Of a stretch of DNA of 64,000 nt, positions 37,243 through 45,593 are shown piece after piece. The stretch spans positions 100,345-164,344 of the forward strand of contig CALCLY010000012.1 in the NCBI GenBank assembly GCA_937966555.1. The letters are read 5' to 3'. This stretch comes from CALCLY01 sp900552775. Lineage in GTDB: Bacteria > Bacillota > Clostridia > UMGS1883 > UMGS1540. A model generated the notes under the pieces. The model searched no databases and was not told the DNA's origin. It saw nothing but the letters and a program-made list of their open reading frames with translations. Made by a program: the position numbers and the translations under genes. The stretch's first letter is position 1. Each line of letters opens with the position of its first letter.

Positions 37243-37285
37243 ACTCGAAATCCGTTGGTGCGACACAGTGCTTCTAGGGTTCGAA
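37243..37285 (+). other. tRNA-Ser-like segment, candidate attP of the tyrosine integrase
   Basis: Within a 274-bp gene-free stretch (37144-37417), ACTCGAAATCCGTTGG resembles the anticodon loop (CGA) and 3' stem of a serine tRNA. It is followed by a variable-arm-like part and GGGTTCGAA, the T-loop. The 5' stem strand and the acceptor end do not match, so it is not a functional tRNA. Identity from anticodon loop to T-loop is what integrases that use tRNA genes carry in attP. The tyrosine integrase gene ends 133 bp away. Confidence 0.45.
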
Positions 37286-37417
37286 AATGCAATTTAGCGT
37301 CAAAGTTCAGTAACTCTAAATAATCAATTTTATCACTTCCCATATTGATTTCCCAATGTTATATATAGCAAATATGGGATTTCTGAATTTTCAGAAATCC
37401 CATACTGATGTTAATAT

Positions 37418-38758
37418 TTAAATTTCGATTATCGAATCCAAGGTTTCAAGCGATGAATACTTTGAACTCAAATCCAAATGAGCATATATGTTTGCAGTTG
37501 TCTTATAATCACTATGTCCTAACCACTCCTGAATATCCTTCATCGTTACCTTGCCTTTGCCTTTATTCAAAAGCAACGATGCACATGTGTGTCGCAAATC
37601 ATGAAATCTAATGTGTCTCATTTTATTTTTCTTGACGAGCCTGCGAAAAGCATCCGTAACATAATCCGGCGAAGTCAAATCACCTTTTTCATCAACCATC
37701 AAATAATCTGACCATTGATTATGATAGTTCTTCCTAAGCCGCTTTTTGTTGTTCTCTTGCATACACTTAATTTCAAGCAATCGTTTTTTAATATCAGCGG
37801 ATAAAGGCATAGACCTTATAGTTGCATCCGTTTTTGCAACATCTTTCGTAACAAGTGTGCGCTTACCATTAACAGATGTTAAAACTACTGTGTGGTTGAT
37901 ATGAAAAATGTTATTTTCAAAATCAAACGCCGACCACCTTAATCCAACACATTCGCTTCTCCTTAGTCTGTAAAAGCAAGCAAAAATAACTGCAATTTCA
38001 AGTTTGGTTCCTTTAGTTAATGAAATCAGTTGATTAACTTCATCAGAGGTGCAATAGGTTCCGACAAATTTATTTTTCTCCGGTTTTTCAACTTGTTCAA
38101 TCGGATTTTCTTTGATATAACCCATCTTACGAGCATAACACAACGCCAATCTTATTATTGCATGATAGTGAATTACGGTATTGGATTTAACACGCTCTAA
38201 TTGTGCATCATAAAAATCTTGAATATCCCGTGCAGTTAAATCTTTTAACCGCACTTTACTTTTTCTGAAGTATGGTTCAATAGGATATCCAACGTTCTCG
38301 CAATATCCTGCGTAAGTAGTATCCTCAATACGCCGTTTTCTCTTTTTCGTCAATGGCAAGTACATCTTCATATAATCTGCAAACAATAAATTGGATACCT
38401 GCTCTGCAGACAATTCAGATAAAGTGATTTTATCAAGAACAGCAGATAACAACTGCAGTTCAATAGGTTGGGATTCATCAATAGATACATCTTCTTTTAC
38501 CTCGTGATAACATAAGTCTTCACGAGGTATTTTAAATTCTCTCAAAATCATTCGAGAAAACGCTTCTGCTTTGGTTTTGTTGCCTTTTACCGGAAGTTTA
38601 GTCGAGAACCATTTCTCTTTTCTCTCACCTCTGACATTCGTATAAATCATTACTGCATAATACAAGCCGCTCTTTTCTCTGATGTAGTTTTTAACATCAA
38701 TATACATCTCTTTTTCCAAATCAAATTTACCTCCATATAATTCCTCCTTGTCAGGCAA
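37418..38758 (-). CDS. Tyrosine recombinase (phage-type integrase)
   Basis: A 446-aa integrase. The N-terminal arm-binding part (FDLEKEMYIDVKNYIREKSG) is followed by a SAM-like core-binding domain (about 125-215, ARDIQDFYDAQLERV). The catalytic domain has Arg in CFYRLRRSECVGLRW, His-x-x-Arg in FHDLRHTCASLLL, His in WLGHSDYKTT and Tyr in ANIYAHLD. It is intact. It is the second recombinase in the element, beside a tRNA-Ser-like segment. The present position of the element is explained by the serine recombinase, not by this enzyme. Confidence 0.92.
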   Translation of the reverse strand: MPDKEELYGGKFDLEKEMYIDVKNYIREKSGLYYAVMIYTNVRGERKEKWFSTKLPVKGNKTKAEAFSRMILREFKIPREDLCYHEVKEDVSIDESQPIELQLLSAVLDKITLSELSAEQVSNLLFADYMKMYLPLTKKRKRRIEDTTYAGYCENVGYPIEPYFRKSKVRLKDLTARDIQDFYDAQLERVKSNTVIHYHAIIRLALCYARKMGYIKENPIEQVEKPEKNKFVGTYCTSDEVNQLISLTKGTKLEIAVIFACFYRLRRSECVGLRWSAFDFENNIFHINHTVVLTSVNGKRTLVTKDVAKTDATIRSMPLSADIKKRLLEIKCMQENNKKRLRKNYHNQWSDYLMVDEKGDLTSPDYVTDAFRRLVKKNKMRHIRFHDLRHTCASLLLNKGKGKVTMKDIQEWLGHSDYKTTANIYAHLDLSSKYSSLETLDSIIEI

Positions 38759-38795
38759 ATCTATCGCACGATTAGATATATTATATCATTGCATA

Positions 38796-38826
38796 AGAAA
38801 AAGAAGCCTTGCAAGCAAAGCTTCTT
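38796..38826 (-). terminator. Terminator of the AAA ATPase gene (- strand)
   Basis: On the - strand AAGAAGCTTTGC (38826-38815) pairs with GCAAGGCTTCTT (38812-38801) with one G-T, followed by TTTTC. Confidence 0.75.
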
Positions 38827-38832
38827 TTAAAT

Positions 38833-40286
38833 TTAAACACCACTTACAAACACATTCAACTTACTGTAGATTTCAACTAATGATTTAGAAGACATATCAA
38901 TAATCGGCTCAAACATAAATGAGTTGACATGTATATTTTCAGAGGTCATTAACATTACTTTGTTTAATATCTTAATAGCTTCGTATTCCGTAGAGAACTG
39001 TGTTTTATATTCTTTAAATAATTTTGCTGTTTGAAAACTACCACTTTGTTGAATTTCAATAACTTTATCTTTTCCACCTTCTGTTTCTTCAATTTTTGAA
39101 ATCATAAACTTTTCAGCAACAAGTCGCGAAGCAATCGACAAAATTATCTTTCCGTCCAAGCTTATTTCATCCGTATTAGTTAAAATATACTGTCTCGCTT
39201 CATTTATAATTATAGAATACACAGTTTTGCTAGGATCTACATCAGCAAAGTTTAACGCTGTTTCAAAATTCAAGACACTATTATAGATGTTTTGGAGATC
39301 CAATAAAGTAATAGATGTCGTGTTGCCTTTCATATGCAATAAATTAGTCAATGTCAAATATCTCGGATCAGTTTTGTTATCCGAAGTATATTCAATAATA
39401 TTTCTAACGAACGGAATAGCCGTAATTATATCAGCATAATCATTTTTCCTAATACCGCCCTTTAATATGGTAAAAGGATTATATTTTAAATATTTTGGAT
39501 CCTCAAGAGTTATTCCTCGATTTGTTCTCGACACCATATATGGTCTAATTTTTTTGATTCTATGGAAAGTGGTGCGGTAAAAATCAAAATTATGAGTTAA
39601 AATTATAAATTTCATATTCGTTCCAAGTGCCATTTCCCGCAAGTACTCTATTATCGCATATTTATTTTTATAATCAAAAGAATCAGAAATATCATCTGCA
39701 ATAATTAATACAGGTTCTCCGCTTAACTTTATTGCTTCTAAGTCATATATTATATTTAATAGATATAATGCTCTTTTCTCGCCTTGACTTAAAACTTTTT
39801 CGAGGCTTTTTCGTTCGATAGCAATTTCGTCATTATTATCAGTGTCTACGTATTTGAAGATAAATTCAGGAATAGAATCATTTAATAGGACTTCATCGAC
39901 ATTTGGTATTTCTATTGTAAATGGGACTGAAAATCGTTCTTTAAATATTTCAAGAACAGTGTTCCATTGTGTCTTTTCTGCTCTTGCAGCATTCTTTATT
40001 CTTGTTACGGTTTCATTGCTTGCGGCATAAGCCTTAAGAAGATCAGTGACTTCTTGTTCGAAGTTTTTAAAAACAGAAACCCATACTCTCTTTTTTAACA
40101 ACTCATAATCTGAAAGCATTGGAATAATTTCAGGCATTATTTCAATTGCCTTTCGAAATCCCTGCAAAGCTCTTTTTGAAAGAGCTTTATTTATCCTATC
40201 AAACTTTTTCTGCAATTTTTCATCTGAAAAAATTTTATTTCGTTCTTGTTTAATAAATTTGTTATATTGTTCTTGTGAATCTATTG
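38833..40286 (-). pseudogene. AAA ATPase, C-terminal part after a frameshift
   Basis: The open frame extends from about 40286, right at the stop of the N-terminal part, to 38833, about 484 codons; the first usable start is TTG 40215. It carries the ABC-type signature SQGEKRALYLLNIIYDLE and Walker B EPVLIIADDISDSFD, followed by KFIILTHNFDFYRTT. It lacks a P-loop of its own. The P-loop is in the adjoining part, so this is half of an SMC/RecF-like ATPase. Inserting a single base in the T-run near 40288 would join the two into about 735 aa. Confidence 0.8.
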
Positions 40287-41042
40287 TTAATCATTGCCGT
40301 CAAACACAAGTTTGTGGTTAGCCTCGAAGAAGCCATTAGCATTTAAAGACGATGATAATTCTTCGGCATTATAATGGCTAAAAATACCTCTCTTAAATAT
40401 GGGAGAAGCTGATAACAACTCATTATATCTTTCACTATATTCGTTGATTTGTTCAAGATTCTTTGGTTCAGAAACAAATTTTTGTACGTCGTCATTTACA
40501 ACATCAATATAGCTTATCTTATGAAATGGTAGTGATATTGTATCAATATCTTTAAAGTTATTCCATAAAGTATACAGGCAATCTAAAAAATCAATAGGTT
40601 GTCTATCAAATATTTTTGCAAAATGCATTTCTAATTCTTCGATATCAACCATAAATTCCGATACTTGATCAAGAAATAAGTCCTTTTGAGCACTAATTTT
40701 ACTCAATTCATTATTGTATTCTTCTTTTAATGATTTGTTCACTATTAACTTTGCAGTATTTGCAGAAATATATTCGTCTTCGTAACTACTAACAACAAAT
40801 ACGTCTTCTTTGTTAATCTCTACATCATCGTCTTTTAACACTTTGCAAGTAGTAGGTCTTTTAAACACTTCATCTGAAGGCTTTTTGCCGCTAGATAAAG
40901 CTTTAAATGTCTTAGTGAATGATGTTTTCATAACACCATTAGAAGCATAAATTAAACAGCATGGATTTTTACTAAAATCAAATTCATGTTCTAATTTTTT
41001 TATACCATAGCAGTTTTCAAAATATACACTTACTTTTTTCAT
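40287..41042 (-). pseudogene. AAA ATPase, N-terminal part before a frameshift
   Basis: The 251-aa reading begins MKKVSVYFENCYGIKKLEHE and has the P-loop ASNGVMKTSFTKTF, in the style of RecF/SMC-type ATPases found in defence islands. A coiled-coil-like stretch follows. It ends at TAA 40287 immediately after F-D-G-N-D. In the next frame the protein continues without a break (L-T-I-D-S-Q-E-Q-Y), so one base is missing here. The start overlaps the RelA/SpoT stop by four bases (ATGA), which shows coupling of the two genes. The break could be a real mutation, phase variation or a sequence error. Confidence 0.8.
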
Positions 41043-42073
41043 TTGCTTTCTCCTTCTACCACATTTATTTCTTTCGCATCATCTTTCATACCTTTTATTT
41101 CAAGCGCCGTTTTGTCAGCTTCATTTAAGGTATCACTAAGTCTTTTCATTGCCTCTACTATTTCTTTCGAAACTTGCTCTTTCTTATAGGTCAACTCATG
41201 TGTTTTCATAGACCACGCATTTTGAAATGCTGTTCTTAGTTGAATTTCCACCTTGATATTTTTATGTAAACACTTTTGGTAATATATTTCAGTATCTACA
41301 ATCACATGTATTCCTCTATACCCTTGTGCTGAACTGCTTTTTATTTTATCATCAATAGATAAAACGTTAAACATAGGATTCTCAACTATATATGATAGCA
41401 CATCGTATACATCGTCTAAATATTCGCAAGTACAACGTACTCCTGCAATATCGTCAAACTTTTCAAACACTTCATGTTGACTTATATCCTTTCTATATAC
41501 TTTTTCGGTAATACTATCTATTTCTTTTACTCGACCACCAACTTCAACGATTTTATGCGAATTCTCTTCCGTATCTGTTTTAAAATTTGATAACTCTAAC
41601 AGAACTTTATCCATAGCACGTCTGTATATAGGCAACTTGTCGATTATGATTTTTTTACAACAAGTTGACAAGGTTTTCTTCTTTATTGAATAACACTCAT
41701 CAACTACAAGTTGTCTAATTTCTAAAATGTAATTATAAGCATCATATATACTCATATTTTCATATATTGGAATACTTATTTCAAAGCCCCACGAAGAATG
41801 AAAATAGTTGGTAATAAATTTTGTATGAGTTTTTAATCCTTCACATGCATAGTTGAACAACTCTTCAGATTCGCCATGCAACGCAAAAACATAAGCATTA
41901 GCAGACCACATATTTTCAGATACTTTTCTCAAGTTCGTGATTTCATCATAAAGTTCCTCGCAATGTAAATACAAAAAATCAACTCGTGTATCTTCACTAA
42001 AATCTTCTAAATAATCTTCTTTATATGAATCAATTTCCATATTCCAAATATCATTTCTATTATTTTCTAACAT
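41039..42073 (-). CDS. RelA/SpoT-domain nucleotide synthetase
   Basis: A 344-aa protein. The N-terminal 175 residues are helical and not recognised. The synthetase domain (about 180-305) keeps the key motifs: GRVKEIDSITEKVYRK (ATP site), FDDIAGVRCTCEYL (catalytic Asp region), SSAQGYRGIHVIVD (acceptor-nucleotide Tyr) and VEIQLRTAFQNAW (Glu/Gln). There is no HD hydrolase domain. It could make (p)ppGpp or (p)ppApp or pyrophosphorylate another RNA substrate. Translation is coupled to the AAA ATPase downstream, which suggests a two-gene effector/sensor unit such as a phage defence system. Confidence 0.85.
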   Translation of the reverse strand: MLENNRNDIWNMEIDSYKEDYLEDFSEDTRVDFLYLHCEELYDEITNLRKVSENMWSANAYVFALHGESEELFNYACEGLKTHTKFITNYFHSSWGFEISIPIYENMSIYDAYNYILEIRQLVVDECYSIKKKTLSTCCKKIIIDKLPIYRRAMDKVLLELSNFKTDTEENSHKIVEVGGRVKEIDSITEKVYRKDISQHEVFEKFDDIAGVRCTCEYLDDVYDVLSYIVENPMFNVLSIDDKIKSSSAQGYRGIHVIVDTEIYYQKCLHKNIKVEIQLRTAFQNAWSMKTHELTYKKEQVSKEIVEAMKRLSDTLNEADKTALEIKGMKDDAKEINVVEGESK

Positions 42074-42108
42074 ATTTATCAGCTCACTTTTTACAAACTA
42101 TTATTTTT

Positions 42109-42137
42109 AATTATACCATAAATTTCATAATAATACA
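42109..42137 (-). promoter_or_regulatory. Promoter of the RelA/SpoT-ATPase unit
   Basis: On the - strand TTGTAT (42137-42132) and TATAAT (42114-42109) are 17 bp apart, about 36 bases before the start codon. Confidence 0.7.
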
Positions 42138-42208
42138 ATTGGTATAGTAAACGAAAATATATATGTCGATTTTTGCGAATTGCAATCCAATCTGTTATAA
42201 ACACAAAA

Positions 42209-42229
42209 GCATAGGATATGCTCCTATGC
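42209..42229 (-). terminator. Hairpin near the right end of the element
   Basis: Perfect 8-bp arms GCATAGGA and TCCTATGC; on the - strand TTTTGTGTTT follows. It may stop transcription entering the element from the right, but no - strand gene ends here. Confidence 0.4.
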
Positions 42230-42279
42230 CTGATGATTACTAAGTTTTTTAGAATAAATAGCCGCCATTTTTTCCACTT

Positions 42280-42304
42280 TACTCAAACATTTGGTGTACG
42301 GTGG
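42280..42304 (+). other. Right attachment site (attR) of the cotJC element
   Basis: TACTCAAACATTTG (42280-42293) is the perfect inverse of 32697-32710. Two bases later comes the core GTACGGTGG (42296-42304), which leads straight into cotJC codons Gly-Gly-Pro-Asp-Gly-Glu-Leu. Confidence 0.8.
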
Positions 42305-42794
42305 ACCGGACGGCGAACTTGGTGCATCGCTCAGGTACCTTTCACAAAGGTTTACAATGCCTGATAATGTAACAAAGGGTATTTTAAACGATATAGGCAG
42401 CGAGGAACTCGGACATTTGGAGATGATTGGAGCAATTGTATATCAGCTGACCAAAAATTTAACTGCCGAAGAAGCAAAAAAACAGGGGTTCGGCGATTAT
42501 TATGTTGATCACTCAACGGCTGTTTATCCGGTTAATGCTTCCGGTGTTCCTTTTACCGCTTCCTATCTGCAAAGTACGGGTGATGTCATAGTGGACCTTA
42601 ATGAAGATCTTGCGGCGGAGCAAAAGGCGCGTACAACTTATGATAATATTTTAAAACTTTGCGATGACCCGGACGTTGCCGATCCTATCAGGTTTTTGAG
42701 AGAACGCGAAATTGTGCATTACCAGAGATTCGGTGAAGCTTTGACGAGAATACAAAGCGGAATTTTCAATAAAAAAATGATAGCGGTTAAATAA
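42304..42794 (+). CDS. cotJC: cotJC 3' part (manganese-catalase-like coat protein)
   Basis: The cotJC frame runs from the attR core (open from 42291) to TAA 42794. It encodes GGPDGELGASLRYLSQRF, SEELGHLEMIGAIVYQL, GVPFTASYLQSTGD, DLAAEQKARTTYD and REREIVHYQRFGEAL. The Glu and Glu-x-x-His residues (EELGHLE, REREIVH) are the dimetal ligands of the manganese catalase family. The part has no ribosome site or start of its own (TTG 42291 lies in element sequence). With the 5' part it makes 193 aa. CotJC sits in the spore coat; its catalase activity in vivo is not established here. Confidence 0.92.
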
Positions 42795-42820
42795 AAAAGT
42801 AATTTATCTTAAAAAGAGGA

Positions 42821-42856
42821 CGCAGCAAAAATGTGTTTTTGCTGCGCCATTTTTAA
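42821..42856 (+). terminator. Terminator of the cotJ operon
   Basis: The arms CGCAGCAAAAA (42821-42831) and TTTTTGCTGCG (42836-42846), followed by CCATTTTTAATTT. Confidence 0.9.
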
Positions 42857-43093
42857 TTTGTGAAATTATTAATAAAAAGATTTTGTTTAATTATATAGTT
42901 TTAGCTATTATCAATATTTTCTAAATTGACAAATATTTAATAAAAATACCGATATTAAGCGAATTAAATGTTTTTTGCCAAAAAATCTTTTCAATCAAAT
43001 ATATATAAAGCAATTTATTTATATTGGTTTTTTTGTTTTTATGTTTTCACTATCAAAAGTAGTAAATAAAGTAGTAAAACTTATATTTACACT

Positions 43094-43219
43094 TTATGCG
43101 GAAATGCGTTCTGCTTCCTGTTTAGGTAAGTCTGTTATCCGAGTCGCACCCATTATTCTGTCAAATTCATCTCTTGCGGATTCATATGTGGCGTGTGCGT
43201 AATAATTCAATGTCATAAC
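43094..43219 (-). pseudogene. Tyrosine integrase, C-terminal fragment
   Basis: The last 40 residues of a longer - strand frame read MTLNYYAHATYESARDEFDR, then IMGATRITDLPKQEAE. The pattern T-L-N-Y-Y-A-H-A-T matches the catalytic tyrosine region at the end of Xer/phage integrases. The frame upstream of about 43219 is unrelated, so only the tail survives. It lies 240 bp after the cotJ terminator, in an AT-rich region without other genes. Confidence 0.5.
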
Positions 43220-43225
43220 AACATA

Positions 43226-43507
43226 AGAAACGGCAAAGACGTAACGGTTATATGACTTGACGGAGATGTGCTCACAATAACGGAGGACACGGCAGGAAAA
43301 GCAAGGTTTAGAAACAGCATTATAGATACTGACGGAACCAGAAGACCCATGACAGATACTGAATTTGCCGCAAAGCTTCGCGCGGAAGCGCATATAGACG
43401 AATTAGGGCAAACTTCACGTAGAGGAAGCAGAACAGTATCCGTCAGCGATAAACTTAAAAGTTTTGGTGAGTTTTACAATATTTTTAAAAGCAATACGCA
43501 TAGCTAA
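43226..43507 (+). pseudogene. Mobile-element protein remnant, unknown family
   Basis: In one frame the reading is N-G-K-D-V-T-V-I, a stop at 43253-43255, then LDGDVLTITEDTAGKARFRN and SIIDTDGTRRPMTDTEF, ending at 43507. The texture is that of a domain found in large polyvalent phage or ICE proteins, but I cannot name it. The internal stop and lack of a start mark it as decayed. Confidence 0.4.
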
Positions 43508-43672
43508 AATGCAAGGTCCGACACCGCGGATATTGGAAACTCTGTAACCGATGACTGAACGGGAAACAGCATCCATAATGAGCCGGAGATACCAATAAAA
43601 TACATGGTGTCCTCCTTTTAATATTTTTGCACTGCTGTTTTCCACAGACGGCTTGTCAATGTATTCACGCAA
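43415..43672 (-). pseudogene. DDE transposase fragment
   Basis: The - strand frame contains VFYWYLRLIMDAVSRSVIGY followed by RVSNIRGVGPCILAMRIAF and FIADGYCS. The pattern (hydrophobic strand, Asp, then S-R-S-V-I-G-Y) is the first catalytic Asp region of a DDE integrase/transposase. Neither end of the protein nor terminal repeats are present. Confidence 0.6.
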
Positions 43673-43693
43673 ATAGAAACGTCAAAGCGTTAA

Positions 43694-44101
43694 CTAGCAA
43701 ATCTTTTTGAAAGGCACGCAAACCCGAAGCGCGGCGATATTGTCTGCTTTTACAGAAACGGCGAATTTGTACATACAGGAATAGTTACAAGCGTATCTGG
43801 CGACAGGTTCGAGACGGTTGAAGGGAACACGTCGGGCGGTTCGAGCGTAATATCAAACGGCGGCGGGGTTTGTAAAAAATCTTATTATAACTCAAAGCTG
43901 CCCGGCACGAAATTTGTGCGCCCCGACTATGAGAGCGCAGTGCCCCGTGAATTAACAAGCGTAAACGATATTGTTTGGGAACTGCGCGAGAGGGGCATTG
44001 TTTCGGAAACGGACAAGTGGCTTCAAAAATTGCAAACCGACACGGACGCGTATTGGCTTGCGAGAAAGACAGTTAGAGGGATAAGAGGGTGTGAAATGTA
44101 A
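43694..44101 (+). pseudogene. Phage endolysin (CHAP-like) C-terminal fragment
   Basis: The frame is open from 43694 without a proper start; GTG 43916 lies inside the domain. It reads PKRGDIVCFYRNGEFVHTGI, VEGNTSGGSSVISNGGGV, then a second part VNDIVWELRERGIVSETDKW with YWLARKTVRGIR. The first part is the end of a CHAP/NlpC-type amidase domain; the second is a peptide often found at the end of clostridial phage lysins. The N-terminal catalytic half is missing. Confidence 0.6.
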
Positions 44102-44170
44102 AGAAATCAGAAGCTTGAAATGCTCAAAATTTACAAGTATGCAACACGAAATGCAACACGAAAAATTAAA

Positions 44171-44192
44171 AACCGCTTGAAATCAAGCGGTT
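44171..44192. terminator. Hairpin AACCGCTTGA/TCAAGCGGTT
   Basis: A perfect 10-bp inverted repeat, preceded by the tandem repeat ATGCAACACGAA twice (44135-44158). Hairpins like this often end integrase genes. No gene is left beside it. The rest of 44102-44388 holds only this and the next terminator. Confidence 0.5.
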
Positions 44193-44305
44193 TGTGGTGC
44201 GAGTGTTCTTACAGGACTTAACGAAAAATGCAGTAAAATCAAGGGTTTCAGACAGTCGATAAACGGTATTAACCTAAAAATTAAATATTTTTCTTTTCAA
44301 AATAC

Positions 44306-44337
44306 GCTTCGATATTAAAAATCGGAGCTATTTTTTT
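44306..44337 (+). terminator. Rho-independent terminator upstream of the ICE-like region
   Basis: The arms GCTTCGAT (44306-44313) and ATCGGAGC (44321-44328), followed by TATTTTTTT. Confidence 0.75.
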
Positions 44338-44388
44338 ACCTTAAAACAGATAGATACAACTACAAAATTTTTGAAAGGAATTTTGAAA

Positions 44389-44559
44389 ATGAAACAGAAA
44401 AATAATGAGCAGCTATGCCCTACCTGCAAAACAGGACAGGACACATATTTACTTGACAGCAGAAATCCGTTTTGCCCGTACATTCATTGCCATAACGGAA
44501 CGAGCTGCACAATGTTCAAACCGCTAAAAGAAAATACAGACCGAGAACGTCAGGATTGA
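44389..44559 (+). CDS. Small cysteine-rich (zinc-ribbon-like) protein, 56 aa
   Basis: The start ATG 44389 has GAAAGGA about nine bases upstream. The product has CPTCKTGQDTY and CPYIHCHNGTSC, i.e. two Cys pairs that could bind zinc, and a hydrophilic tail. Similar short proteins open the replication/transfer module of clostridial conjugative elements. The function is unknown. The next gene begins 48 bp later. Confidence 0.6.
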   Translation: MKQKNNEQLCPTCKTGQDTYLLDSRNPFCPYIHCHNGTSCTMFKPLKENTDRERQD

Positions 44560-44607
44560 TAAAAAATCCCGACGCTTTTTTATTTCAGAGGAAAGGAGAT
44601 TTTTGAA

Positions 44608-45483
44608 ATGGCAGTTTTCAGAATAGACAAAACGCGCGACTATACCGTGATGAGCAATCACCATTTGAGAAATACGGAATTATCGTTAAAGGCAAAGGGG
44701 CTGTTATCTCTTATGCTGTCACTCCCCGAAAATTGGGACTACACAACAAAAGGGCTTGCGGCAATCTGCAAGGACGGAATCGACAGCATAAGCTCCTGTA
44801 TCAGAGAGCTTGAAAAGCACGGATATATTATCCGTGAGCGTATGAGAAACGAAAAGGGACAGCTCACTACGATTGAATACACGATTTTGGAGCAGCCTAA
44901 AAACACGCCGCCTGAACAGGAAAAACCTATACGGGAAAATCCTGTATTGGATATTCCTGCACAGGCAGAGCCTATACAGGAAAACACCGCACAATTAAAT
45001 ACTAATAAATCAAATATAAAAGAATTAAATACGGATATATCAAATACTTATCATATCAAATCATATCAAAAAGAGCCTGCGCCTGCACAGCCGACAAAAG
45101 AAAAATCGGATAGGATTGGATATGATGAGGTGGAAACATACAGACAGATAATCAAAGAAAACATTGACTATGATGTTTTAAGCGTCAACCTCAACCGTGA
45201 CGCTGCTATGCTTGACGAAATCGTTGACCTTATGACAGAAACAGTTTGCACACAGAAATCAAGTCTTGTTATTGCCGGCGATACCTACCCGGCGGCAATC
45301 GTGAAATCAAAGCTGTTAAAGCTGACCTCCGAGCATATTGAGTATGTTATCGACTGTATGAGGGAAAACACTTCGGATATTCGCAATATCAAAAAGTATT
45401 TGTTGGCGGCGTTATTTAACGCTCCCTCCACCATTGACAGCTATTACACGACAAAAGTACATCACGATATGGCAAACTTTTAA
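44608..45483 (+). CDS. HTH replication-module protein with DUF6017 domain
   Basis: A 291-aa protein. The N-terminal winged helix (residues 1-95) begins MAVFRIDKTRDYTVMSNHHL and continues LSLKAKGLLSLMLSLPENW, a common opening of ICE-encoded proteins. The C-terminal domain (about 170-291) has YRQIIKENIDYDVL and IRNIKKYLLAALFNAP and belongs to the DUF6017 type. Between them is a repetitive linker rich in Gln, Glu and Pro. It resembles DnaD-like replication organisers, and is likely to act in element replication or its control. AAAGGAG precedes the ATG. A 12-codon frame (45495-45533, MKKSDYKKCRPP) after it looks like the start of a lost gene. Confidence 0.75.
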   Translation: MAVFRIDKTRDYTVMSNHHLRNTELSLKAKGLLSLMLSLPENWDYTTKGLAAICKDGIDSISSCIRELEKHGYIIRERMRNEKGQLTTIEYTILEQPKNTPPEQEKPIRENPVLDIPAQAEPIQENTAQLNTNKSNIKELNTDISNTYHIKSYQKEPAPAQPTKEKSDRIGYDEVETYRQIIKENIDYDVLSVNLNRDAAMLDEIVDLMTETVCTQKSSLVIAGDTYPAAIVKSKLLKLTSEHIEYVIDCMRENTSDIRNIKKYLLAALFNAPSTIDSYYTTKVHHDMANF

Positions 45484-45539
45484 GGCGGTGCGTCTATGAA
45501 AAAATCAGATTACAAAAAGTGCAGACCGCCCTAAAAACA

Positions 45540-45567
45540 GCGTTTTGAGAGTAAAACGCGTTTTATA
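45540..45567 (+). terminator. Possible terminator or attenuator before the adhesin gene
   Basis: GCGTTTT (45540-45546) and AAAACGC (45553-45559), followed by GTTTTAT. Short and U-poor. Confidence 0.4.
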
Positions 45568-45593
45568 TAAATCAAACAGAAAGGAAAAATAAA

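Larger units (their letters stand above)
32687..42303. mobile_element. 9.6-kb intervening element in cotJC (skin-like)
   Basis: The 9617-bp element separates cotJC into two parts and would restore the reading frame exactly on excision. A large serine recombinase gene ends just inside its left end, and the ends carry matching cores and inverted arms. All recognisable genes are on the - strand, opposite to cotJC: recombinase, 55-aa protein, membrane protein, HTH/DUF3990 pair, 97-118-aa protein, tyrosine integrase, broken AAA ATPase and RelA/SpoT synthetase. There are no phage structural genes. The arrangement parallels skin in sigK and SP-beta in spsM, where excision is developmentally timed. 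Timed excision here is inferred. Confidence 0.9.

Noticed and set aside
37243..37285. A functional serine tRNA gene
   Set aside because: Anticodon stem does not pair, and there is no acceptor stem, D-arm or CCA; only part of a tRNA is imitated.
40287..40292. Programmed -1 frameshifting to make the full ATPase
   Set aside because: There is no X-XXY-YYZ slippery heptamer and no downstream stem; a missing base is simpler.
42291..42794. A complete small manganese catalase gene starting at TTG 42291
   Set aside because: No ribosome site, the start lies in element sequence, and the missing N-terminus is found at 32596-32687.
43094..43393. A 99-codon - strand gene
   Set aside because: Only its last 40 residues look like a protein (integrase tail); the upstream part is the antisense of another remnant.
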